From Costus lasius (lineage: Eukaryota > Streptophyta > Magnoliopsida > Zingiberales > Costaceae): DNA of 64,000 nucleotides. The DNA is taken from positions 47,954,596 to 48,018,595 of the forward strand of contig CM050454.1 in NCBI GenBank assembly GCA_027563935.2, read 5' to 3'. Shown here piece by piece: positions 48,452 to 58,631 of this stretch (position 1 is its first letter; every line of letters starts with the position of its first letter). The notes beneath the pieces were generated by a model. It worked only from the letters and a program-made list of their open reading frames with translations. It ran no database searches and was not told the DNA's origin. Position numbers and translations under genes: made by a program.

Positions 48452-48473
48452 ATATCCCCGGGGTTCCCCAACA

Positions 48474-48954
48474 GTTTTGAGATGTGATTGATGATTTTTA
48501 ATGATTAATGAACTCAAATCCATGATTAGAGATATAGCCCCATCATGTTAAATTTATGTCTTCAATACATATTTGTCTATTGAAATATGAAATTAGTTGA
48601 TGCATGAAATTTTGGATGGATTTATTGTTTGAAGAATAAAATCTAAAAGTGAAACTTTTCTTTTGAATAAAATGAGTATATGAGTATGATTTATGAATTG
48701 AGATCAATTGATCAACCTAGTAGATGATTAGTCTATTCTTGTTATTTGTTGGGAAATAAGAATCCAAGATCCACAAAATAAAGGTGAGGACTCCCCTACT
48801 TGGCAGTGTGGGAAAGCGCAGTGGTACCGAAGGTCATGGGTTGAAGCAATATGCTGAAAAAGTATATATCTATGTTGGTACATGCCATGAGAGAAATCAT
48901 TTCACATAAACTCTGCTGTCCTTAGTGAATTCTTTCCAAATTAGAGGATATGAG
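48474..48954. other. AT-rich DNA, no gene seen
   Basis: About 480 bp between the CopC-2 3' LTR and CopA-5. It is rich in A and T, with no open frame of note and no similarity seen to the CopC leader. The last five bases (48950-48954, atgag) are the expected target duplication of CopA-5. Confidence 0.6.
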
Positions 48955-50633
48955 TGTTGGGGTATGCCCTTAAGGCTAATGTTTGAGGCCTTGGGAATGT
49001 ATCAGTATCATGTAATAAACTCTTATGTTTATAAAGGCAAGGTTGTTATTCAGTTTGTTACATTGTCTGCTGCAATAAGTGTACTTCTGAATAATGTCTC
49101 ACAGCTGTTCAGCTGGGCTGACATGCTATAAAGTCCTTAGTCGAGATATCTTGGTGAACATGAGACAGCCTTGATATGGTTAAGACTAATATGTGTTCTA
49201 ATCTTATAGGATGCTTCGAGCATGGAATAAGATGTAGACTCATGGGTACATTGGATGTACTGGACAGACCCTACTAGGTTATTCAATTGCTTGTCACAAT
49301 GTGAATAATCCTTGATTGCAACAAGTGGCACATGTCCTCTGACTTGAGATCACTTGTGTTTCTAAATGATGATTGTCATTGTTTTGAGGTAGTTCAATAT
49401 CATTTGAAACATAATGATTATAGACTATCTTGGATGGTGAGCTTGAGTTAGGTTAGGGCACTAGTAATAGACAAAGGATTGCCGTCTCCTTAATTGGAGT
49501 GTGATGTTCTAAAGGGCCCCCTGGATGAGATGATTGAGAAAAGAGTATGGCCATACCCAGGTGACTATGTTCATCTGATCTAATCATGCTCATCATATTG
49601 GAGTTACAAGCTTGACACGCTTGTCCAATAAGAACATCCAGTGGCAAAGGAAACATGTATGCCTTGTGAGTTGATTCACACTTGTGCTGTGGTTTGGGTG
49701 TAGTCTTGGAAGACTCTTTCCTTTATATCGGGAGACAGTGATGTGTTGCTAGATACCCCTCACTGATCGTGATAACGTGAGTTATCGTTACCGACATTTA
49801 AAGGAAACCCTCAGGGTCGCACAATTTGATGATATGGCTTACTTAAGTCAGATCGTGTGGACTGAATTATTCAGGTTCAATTTAAAGGGATTTAATCTCT
49901 GATTGTAAGTGAGATCTGGTCTGATCATGTTTGATTGATTAGGGCTTGAGATCGGTAAGCTTCGATCGAGAGAATGGATGCTAGATCAGGGAGATCAGCA
50001 GCATCAAGAGATCGACGGTCAGATCAAGAGCCTTAGGGTTTAATAGGATCTGGACTAATGGCTTGGGTTGATTGGTCTTTGAACCAAACCAAATTGAACC
50101 CGCTCATTGAGTGAGCGCATGGTTCAAGAGAAGATGAGTTTGCGCATGGGGTGAACCCATGATCGCATGAACGTTTGGGGTTTACTAAATTTAGAAGCCA
50201 TGACTTCTAAACGTGGGAACGCCTCACGTTCACGCCTAAGACACTTTCATCTCTCGTCTCTCCTCATCTCTCGTCGCCAACAAGCTCTCTTGAGAGTGGT
50301 GAAGAGGTTAACGAAAAAGGAGAAGGAAGAAATCGCCAAGCAAAGGATTCTCTTCCCTTCCATACGACAAGGACCTCTTGGAGCCTTGCTAGCACAAGGA
50401 GCACCAAGAGAAGAGTAGGCGACATCAATTGTGTGCGTCACCTTAGGAGAAGGAGCATTTGCGCCTTTCCTTCCAAGACACCATCTAAGCGATGGCAATG
50501 GTAAGAATCGCTTTTCATTGAAAGTTGAATATATTACATGCTATGCGATCCTGTTAGAAACCCTAGATTCCGCTAGAGTTTTGTTGCGCCTCCTATTAGG
50601 GTTTCGCCCCCCCTTGTTCTAGGGGACTTTTCA
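48955..50633 (+). repeat. 5' LTR of CopA-5 (1679 bp)
   Basis: TGTTGGGGTATGCCC ... GACTTTTCA. Homologous to the other CopA LTRs. A possible TATA element (tttatat) lies at 49732-49738, just upstream of the conserved 28-bp block. Together with the CopA-6 LTR it forms a large inverted repeat. Confidence 0.92.
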
Positions 50634-50635
50634 AT

Positions 50636-50647
50636 TGGTATCAGAGC
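50636..50647 (+). promoter_or_regulatory. primer binding site of CopA-5 (initiator-Met tRNA)
   Basis: TGGTATCAGAGC two bases after the LTR end. Confidence 0.93.
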
Positions 50648-51046
50648 CGGTTATTGCATGATAATATGTTTGCTTTCTTTGTGATCCTATGCAATGATCT
50701 ATATGTTACATACGCTAGTTTTGATAAGCGAAGTTTACATGCTTGTTAGAGATGTTTTTCTCCTAGGCGCATGTTTTCTTGTTGGCGCATATGTATGTTT
50801 TCTCAAAAACTTATGATACATGCGCGACTCATTATAGATCTAAGGCCCTGCTTTAAACCCTTAGACGGGTTATTAGGGTTGAAGTCATCCCCTAGGTGAG
50901 ATCCAGACAGTCTGATCAGATCATCTGACAGCCTTGATGGGTTGACCAGATAGCACCTGTGCAATAGCACCTGGTGGCTATAGGTCGACTGCAGACAGGC
51001 GTGTAGCGATGTCTGATTGAGACAACTAGTGAACACACATGAGTTA

Positions 51047-52748
51047 TGAAGAAACCCCTTTCGAGAGGGGGGGCGCAAACCCTAAGCATGGCGCAAATAA
51101 AACTTTTCGAGCGGTAGCAAGGGTTTGATGATCTTTTGCATGTCATATGATCAACTATCATAGATTGAATAGATCAAGAGTAGATCATACCATAGCCATC
51201 TTTCGGATGGTCCCTTGGAAGAAGAGATCGAAGAGGGTCTCCTCCACAAGATGCGCACACAAGATGAGAATTGACTTGCTTCTTGTTGCTCCTTGTGCTA
51301 GCAAGGATCTCCAAGATGTCCTTGATCGAATGAAGGAAAAAGGAGATGATCTTGGCGTGGATGAACTCCTCCTTGTTCTCGTCAAAACTCTCCACACCGA
51401 GAGAGAGGCGTTGAGTTGCAAGAGAGACCAACGTTCTCATCCAAAGTGAAGCGTTGAGAAACCATTTCCGAAACCTCCACTTCCAAAAATGGTAAGTCAT
51501 CACTACAAGCGTTCATGTCTTATGAACCAAACCAAACGCCAATTCGATTTAACCATGCGTTCACACATATGTGAACCGGTTCAAATAGAATTCGGTCTAA
51601 TTGATTTCGGTTCAAAGACCAAATTGAACCAAGCCAAGCCATGGTCTAAATCTCATCTGAACCATGAAGGTTCGAGATCTAACCGTACATCTCTTGATGC
51701 CTTTGATCTCACCGATCTAGCATCACTACTCTCGATCGAAGCTTACCGATCTCAAGCCCTAATCAATCAAACATGATCAGGCCAGATCTCACTTGCAATC
51801 AGAGTTTAAACTCCTTTAAACTGAACCAAAACAATTCAGTCCACACGATCTGACTCAAGCAAGCCATATCATCAAATTGTGCGACCCTGAGGGTTTCCTT
51901 TAAATGTCGGTAACGATAACTTACGTTATCACGATCAGTGAGAGGTATCTAGCAACACATCACTGTCTCCCGATATAAAGAAAAGAGTCTTCCAAGACTA
52001 CACCCAAAACATAGCACAAGTGTGAATCCACTTCACTAGGCATGCATGTGTCCTTTGCCACTGGATGTTCTTATTGGACAAGCGTGTCAAGCCTGTAACT
52101 CCAATATGATGAGCATGATTAGATCAGATGAACATAGTCACCTGGGTATGGCCATACACATTCTCAATCATCTCATTCAAGGGGGGCCCTTTAGAACATC
52201 ACACTCCAATTAAGGAGATGGCAATCCTTTATCTATCACTAGTGCCCTAACCTGACTCAAGATCATTATCCAAGATAGTCTATAATCATTATATTTCAAA
52301 TGATATTAAACCACCTCAAAACAATGACAATCATCATTTAGAAACACAAGTGATCTCAAGTCAGAGGACATGTGCCACTTGTAGCATAAGGATTATTCAC
52401 ATTGTGACAAGCAATTGAATATCCTAATAGGGTCTGTCCAGTACATCCAATGTACCTATGAGTCTACATCTTATTCCATGCTCGAAGCATCCTATAAGAT
52501 TAGAACACACATTAGTCTCAATCATATCAAGGCTGTCTCATGTTCACCAAGATATCTCGACTAAGGACTTAACTGCATGTCAGCCTAGCTGAACAGCTTT
52601 GAGACATTATTCAGAAGTACACATATTGCAGCAGACAATGTAACAACCTGAATAACAACCATTGCCTTTATAAACAAAAGAGTTTATTTACATGATACTC
52701 ATGGAATCCCAAGGCCTCAAACATTAGCCTTAAGGGCATACCCCAACA
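51047..52748 (-). repeat. 3' LTR of CopA-6 (1702 bp)
   Basis: TGTTGGGGTATGCCC at 52748 on the minus strand, ending TTTCTTCA at 51047. The hairpin cccctttcgagaggggg lies near the U5 end. Confidence 0.93.
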
Positions 52749-52768
52749 ATCTCCCACTTGCACTTAAT

Positions 52769-55362
52769 CTAATGGTTGAGAAATCGCAAACCCATATTAT
52801 TACAGTGCTTCTCATGCTTCTGCTGCGCCAGAGGCTTGGTAAGCGGGTCAGCCAGATTGTCGTCTGTATGAACCTTGCAGATTTTGATCTCGCCACGATC
52901 TATGATCTCCCGGATCAAGTGAAACCGTCTCTGTATGTGCTTGGACTTCTGGTGCGACCGTGGTTCCTTTGCTTGTGCGATTGCTCCAGTGTTATCACAG
53001 CAGATAACCAAAGGATCAGCACTCGAAGGAACGACACCAAGTTCTCTCACGAACTTACGAATCCACACTGCCTCCTTGGATGCTTTCGAGGCTGCAACAT
53101 ACTCGGCTTCTATTGTGGAATCAGCAACAGTTGACTGTTTGAAACTTTTCCACACCACCGCTCCTCCATTCAAGCTAAAGACATAGCCTGATTGCGATCG
53201 GAAATCATCCTGGTCCGACTGGAACGAAGCGTCAGTATATCCCTCTATACTGAGTTCTTCCTGACCACCATATATCAAGAACATATCTTTGGTCCTCCGC
53301 AGATATTTTAAAATGTTCTTGACCGCAATCCAGTGTGCCTGACCTGGATTACTTTGGAATCGACTGGTCACGCTTAACCCGTAAGCGACGTCTGGGCGAG
53401 TACACAACATCGCATACATAATGGACCCAATAGCCGAAGCATAAGGCGTATTGTCCATTTCATCTTTCTCAGTCTGTGTTTGTGGACACTGACTCTTCGA
53501 AAGATTCAGACCATGTCTGACTGGAAGATATCCACTTTTAGAATTCTCTAAATGAAATCTCTCCAGGACTTTATCGATGTAAGTACTCTGGCACAGCCCG
53601 AGAAGCCTCTTAGATCTATCCCTGTAGATCTTCACACCTAATACATAGGCTGCTTCTCCTAAATCTTTCATCTGAAAACATTTTCCTAACCATGCTTTAA
53701 CAGCATGCAGTTCAGGAATATCGTTTCCAATGATTAAGATATCATCGACGTAGAGGACTAGAAAAGTAATCACGCTCCCACTAAACCTCTTATATACACA
53801 CGGGTCATCCTCGTTCTTGATGAAGCCAAACTCAGAGATTGATTCATCAAAACGAATATTCCAGCTTCTAGATGCTTGTTTAAGTCCATAAATGGACTTC
53901 TTTAACTTGCATATTTTATGACGATCTGCTGGATTAGTGAAACCTTCAGGTTGTGTCATGTACACATCCTCATCTAGTTTTCCATTAAGGAAAGCAGTTT
54001 TCACATCCATCTGCCAGATCTCATAATCGTAATATGCTGCTATCGCGAAAAGAATCCGAATAGACTTGAACATGGCTACAGGAGAGAAAGTTTCATCATA
54101 ATCTATCCCGTAGATTTGTTTGAAACCTTTCGCTACTAGCCTGCCTTTATAGGTAACCACATTACCATCCATGTCAATCTTCTTCTTGAAGATCCATTTA
54201 CAGCCTATAAGGATTACTCCCGGAGGCGGATCAACCAAATCCCAGACTTGGTTATCTGACATGGAGTCCATTTCTGCTCGCATAGCTTCAAGCCATCTAG
54301 CTGACTCCGGTCCACTGACCGCATCCGCATAAGTGAGGGGTTCATCATTGTCAATGATGTAGACTCCGTCATAGCGCTCAGGCTGTCGACGGATCCTTCC
54401 CGATCTTCGCGGTTCCCGTGATATCTGAGCCTCAGGTTGTTCAGTAACCTGTTCTACCGGCTCAGGCTCATCCAACTGTGCTTGACTACTTTGTCCTTCC
54501 TCTGGATTCTCATCCAGCTTTATTTCTCTCCCACTGGCCTCTTGCAGAAGAAACTCCTTCTCAAGAAAAATGGCCGTCCGAGCAACAAACACCTTGTTCT
54601 CTTTGGGATCGAAGAAATAATAACCCTTAGTTTCCTTTGGGTAACCGACAAAGATGCATTTCTCAGATCTGCTCTCCAGTTTCCCAGAGGCGAGCTTTTT
54701 GACATAAGCCTCGCAACCCCAGATCTTAATAAATGTCAAGCTAGGCTGTTTCCCATACCATAATTCATATGGAGTCTTTGAAACGGCCTTGGATGGCACT
54801 CGGTTTAGTACCTTTGCAGCTGTTTCCAGTGCAAATCCCCAAAAGGAGTAAGGAAGAGTAGCCTGACTCATCATAGAACGAACCATATCAAGTAACGTTC
54901 TATTTCTCCTCTCGGACACACCATTCCATTGCGGTGTTCCTGGCGGAGTGAGCTGTGAGATAATCCCACACTCCTTTAGATAGTCAGTAAACGCATGACT
55001 CAGGTATTCTCCACCTCGATCAGAACGAAGTGCCTTGATATTTCGGCCTAGCTGATTCTGTACTTCATTCTTGAACTCTTTGAACTTGTCAAAAGATTCA
55101 CTCTTATGTCTCATAAGATAGACATACCCATATCTACTGAAATCATCAGTAAAGGTAATGAAGTATTGATAGCCACCTCTGGCATGTTTACTAAATGGCC
55201 CACACACATCACTGTGTATAAGATCAAGTAAACCTGAAGCCCTTTGACCTTTGTTAGGAAAAGGAGCCTTCGTCATTTTACCCATTAAACAAGCTTTGCA
55301 TGTATCAATCTCCTCATAGGAGAATGATCCCAGCAGTCCATGATCATGCAACCGCTTAATGC
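52769..55362 (-). pseudogene. pol: copia pol of CopA-6, 5'-truncated by Tek insertion
   Basis: An open frame of about 864 codons with no internal stop, running from the Tek boundary in the integrase zinc finger (IKRLHDHGLLG) to the normal stop at 52769. It holds the second half of the zinc finger (CKACLMGK), the integrase core (HSDVCGPF, LRSDRGGEY, SERRNRT), reverse transcriptase with YVDDILIIGND, and RNase H (YTDASF, CCDNTGA). Both Trp codons that are nonsense in CopA-3 and CopA-4 are intact here. Only the insertion disables it, so this pol was probably functional until recently. The gag and protease part should be found to the right of Tek. Confidence 0.93.
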
Positions 55363-56849
55363 TGTAAGATCCAAGGATCTTAAGTCCTGGTAAGCATTAT
55401 TTGGATTTAAATAAAATCATTAGCTGTGATATTTTATTATGATTTAAATAAAATTATTGGATGCTAATTAACTGGCTTATTGATTGTTAATTTGTAATTA
55501 TTTGATTTGAGTTTATTTGGTTGTTAATTTATTGTAAATTAATTAGAGATTATTTATGTGATTATTGGCTGTTAGTTTATGATGAATTATTATTGGTTGT
55601 TCATAATAAATTAATTAGGATTTATGGGTTGTAAGTTGTAAGTTAATTAATTAGATCTTATTGGTTAATTAAACCCTTATTGGATGTTAATTAGACCTTA
55701 TTGGATTTTCGTTAAGTTAATGGTTAAATTAATAGGTTTTTGAGTTGGCGCTAATTGGGTTTTTAAAATTCAAATTATTAGTTAAATGGATTAAACCCGA
55801 TTTGGATTAATGGGTTATTGGGTTAAGAGTTAAAAACCGAAAATTCAAATTAATATTTCGGTTAGGGTAGAGTGTTGGCGATTTTTTGGCTTGAAAGAAA
55901 CCTTGGGCGACGGCTTGAAGAACTTGGCGACTTCTTGAGGAACTTAGGCGATTCTTGAAGAGTTCTTGAGGCGATTTTTGGTGATTTCTTCATCTCTTTT
56001 CCTTTGGCGAATTATTCCTTGGTGTTTGGTAGCATCTTTCAAAGGCTTAGACGAATTTTTGGAAGGGTTTTTCACCTTGTGTTCTCGGTTCAAGGTGAGT
56101 GGGATTGTCTAATTGATTTCTATCTATTTGTTTGTGTTAATTGATGAGTTAGATGATATATTCGCTTGTTGGAAATCTTACCATGCTAAAACCGAAATTC
56201 AAGACTTCACTATGATGAAAACCGAATTTTGTAAAGTTGAATATATCATGAAAACCGAATTTTTCAAAGGTGATTATATGATGATTATTTAACCGAAAAT
56301 TTGTATGAAATTTAAGGTATTTTTATAGGAATTTTGGTAGCATTAAATCATTGAATTTTGGGTATGAAATTCTTGTTAATTATAGTTAAACCGAAATCAA
56401 TTTTGGTAACATTAAATCAATGATGTTTGTAGTTAACATGAAAACCGAAATCTTGATGTTCTTGATAATTGTTTATGAAAACCGAAATTGATGTTTGTAG
56501 TTAACATGAAAACCGAAACCTTGATGACCTTGATAATTGTCTATGAAAACCGAATTTTGGTGTTTGTAGTTAATATGTTACATGTGGTAATTTGTAAAGT
56601 AATTTATATGAATACTTGTTTTAAGTTTTAAGTTGATTTTATGGATGCTTGATATGACTGTTTCTTGGTGTGTGTAATATGTTAAATAATTATGGTGTTA
56701 TATTTATGGCTAAGTATCTGTATTTGAGAAACTTGAGTGACAACATAGCAAGGTTTGATTAAACTAATCAGCATGAAATTTAAGGACTACACTATATTCG
56801 GTGATATTCGAATATAAAATATTATGTGTTATGTTATATAATTTTGAAC

Positions 56850-56955
56850 AATATGTGTGATCATGTGAATTTTGAACATTATGTGTGATCTTGTGAATTT
56901 TGAACATTATGTGTGATCTTGTGAATTTTGAACAATATGTGTGATTATGTGAATT
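56850..56955 (+). repeat. short tandem array in the Tek LTR
   Basis: About four units of 28-30 bp based on tgtgaattttgaacattatg. A looser version is present in the solo LTR at about 37010-37140. Confidence 0.8.
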
Positions 56956-57280
56956 TGGAAAATTATGTGATTATGTGATGGTTAGGACTAAGGCTAGGTG
57001 TAACTATGAACTCAAGGGGATAGTCCTTATGTGTTATGTTAAGGGTTTGAATTTCAGCCCTGTATTGTGATATGTGAGGAGGTTGATGTTCAGCCTGCCT
57101 AGTATGATTATTGTGATGGGGGTTGATGTTCAGCCTGCCCGATATGATTTTTGTGATGACTATCCTAGAGTCTAGTTGACACTTAGGAGTCCACCTTTGT
57201 GAAATATGTTCATCTATGTGAAATATGAAATAAGATATGTCTGTTGTCCAGTAGGAACCTTTTGGGAGAACGGGTTTTGA

Positions 57281-57640
57281 CGCAAAGTGCCATGTCTTGG
57301 TCAGACAGGGGCCACCTCTTGATGTCATTACTCTTTTATGTGATGGGGTGATATAAGACGCAAAGTGCCATGTCTTGATCAGACAGGGGCCACCTCTTGA
57401 TGTCATTACTCTTTTATGTGATGGGGTGATATAAGACGCAAAGTGCCATGTCTTGATCAGACAGGGGCCACCTCTTGATGTCATCACTCTCATTTTGTGA
57501 TGTTGGGTGTCGTAGAGCAAAGTGCCACGTCATGACCTGACGGGGGCCACCTCTTGAATCTACACACAATCCATCGATGTGTTATGGGGTGAGAGAGCAA
57601 AGTGCCACGTCGTGACCTGGCGGGGGCCACCTCTTGATTC
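57281..57640 (+). repeat. 78-bp tandem repeat array in the Tek LTR
   Basis: Units start cgcaaagtgccatgtc at 57281, 57359 and 57437, exactly 78 bp apart, followed by two more diverged units (gcaaagtgccacgtc near 57517 and 57597). Each unit contains ggggccacctcttga. The solo LTR has three units (about 37440-37640), so copy number varies between family members. Confidence 0.9.
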
Positions 57641-58552
57641 TACTCACTATCCATGTTTATGTGTTGCACGAGATTTTGCAGCTCCCAGTGCTTTGGCCAA
57701 GCCGGGTTAGACCATATTGGTCACTACTGAATATGCTGGACAACTAGGTTAATTAAGTATGGTGTGTTTAGTTGGTTTAGAATATATGTGTTTAATTGGG
57801 TTAGAGTAAAACTCTAGAACCTGAATTTGTTATATGCTAGTGTGTACATTTAACTGTCTATATGACTTCTGTTTCTTTATTTTGTTATATGTTGACATAA
57901 TGTTCTGTTAAATATTTTTAAAAATAATCTGCCTATATTTTTGAATGTATGTTATGGATGGTCGATTTAGACTATCCACTCACTGGGCTGTGTAGCTCAC
58001 CCCTCACTATTTTCAGGCATAGAGCAGGGGCGCATGTCTTGAGTGCATTGGCGTGGATAATTATGCTGTTTGCTGTTTTAAGAATTTTTATGCTTAATTC
58101 TTCGGGCCGGTTGTGGCCTTAACATAAACTATATGAACTATGTGAATCATGAGACTATGTGAACTATGTGAAGTATGTTGCCAGTTATGGCAGTCTTATG
58201 AGTTTGATTTTTGTGTCACCGCGGGCTTCAGCCTGGTTTCGGTGTTTGGTATGAGTTTATAAAATCGATTTTGTGATTTTGTTTTGAATTTCGGCTTGTT
58301 GTATATTCTGTGCAATCGGTTTTGATATACCCTGTAACTTGCATATGTCTAGTGCAAGGATTGCGTGGTGGCAGGTACCCTTATGAGATTTGAGTTTTGT
58401 GAATTTGTGTGTATGGATTTATGGAAATTTTTCAGATCGTGTTTTCTTGAACTCGGTTTTACCTAGCATATGATCGATCTTATATGAAACATCCTGTATC
58501 ATTTGTGAATTGTGCCATTTGTTTGGGGTTAAGAATGTGGGATGTTACAGAA

Positions 58553-58563
58553 TGGTATCAGAG
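58553..58563 (+). promoter_or_regulatory. primer binding site of Tek
   Basis: TGGTATCAGAG, 3 bases after the LTR end, matches the initiator-Met site for 11 bases and then diverges (gagttgg). Confidence 0.82.
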
Positions 58564-58631
58564 GAGTTGGCTAGCTAAAACTTAGTTTGGGGGAAAACAT
58601 GTTTGTGTATTGCTAGACACCTGATAGGTTT

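Larger units (their letters stand above)
38884..48473 (+). mobile_element. CopC-2: decayed copia element with truncated 5' LTR
   Basis: Order on the plus strand: truncated 5' LTR (38884-40288), primer site, leader, pol without gag and protease, polypurine tract (44288-44302) and 3' LTR (44303-48473, interrupted by a solo CopD LTR). LTR ends 38884-40288 and 44860 onward are roughly 95% alike by eye, so the insertion is much older than CopA-4. Many stop codons and a mutated RT active site make it non-autonomous. No target duplication can be checked because the left end is missing. Confidence 0.88.
44303..48473 (+). repeat. 3' LTR of CopC-2, interrupted by a solo CopD LTR
   Basis: Starts TGTTGGTGTATATACCC and ends TTCCCCAACA. 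Without the CopD LTR and one target copy it is about 1.96 kb. TATA box tatataag at 45741-45748. The palindromic array lies at 45488-45660. A short (at)n run lies at 44367-44382. Confidence 0.88.
48955..51046 (+). mobile_element. CopA-5: 5' end of a copia element, plus strand
   Basis: A 5' LTR, primer site and the first 400 bp of leader, in the opposite orientation to all other CopA copies. The leader (ctgcagacaggcgtgtagcg, catgagtta) is collinear with those of CopA-1 to CopA-4 and is broken at 51046 by CopA-6. The remainder should lie to the right of the window, beyond CopA-6 and Tek. Confidence 0.9.
51047..55362 (-). mobile_element. CopA-6: 3' half of a copia element, broken by the Tek chromovirus
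   Basis: 3' LTR (52748 to 51047), polypurine tract and 2.6 kb of pol on the minus strand. At 55362 the pol frame is cut by the Tek 5' LTR; gag, leader and 5' LTR are expected beyond the right edge. The bases 51042-51046 (agtta) before the LTR belong to the CopA-5 leader and should be its target duplication. Order of events: CopA-5, then CopA-6, then Tek. Confidence 0.92.
55363..58549 (+). repeat. 5' LTR of Tek (3187 bp)
   Basis: TGTAAGATCC ... GGATGTTACA. It contains AT-rich segments, dispersed aaaaccgaa motifs (56190-56560), a short tandem array (56850-56950) and a 78-bp tandem array (57281-57640). The same LTR type occurs as a solo LTR at 35690-38578. Confidence 0.95.

Noticed and set aside
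56963..57520. Open frame of 185 codons on the minus strand in the Tek LTR
   Set aside because: It is produced by the 78-bp tandem repeats (78 is a multiple of 3, so one open unit gives a long frame). The peptide is repetitive and has no known domain.
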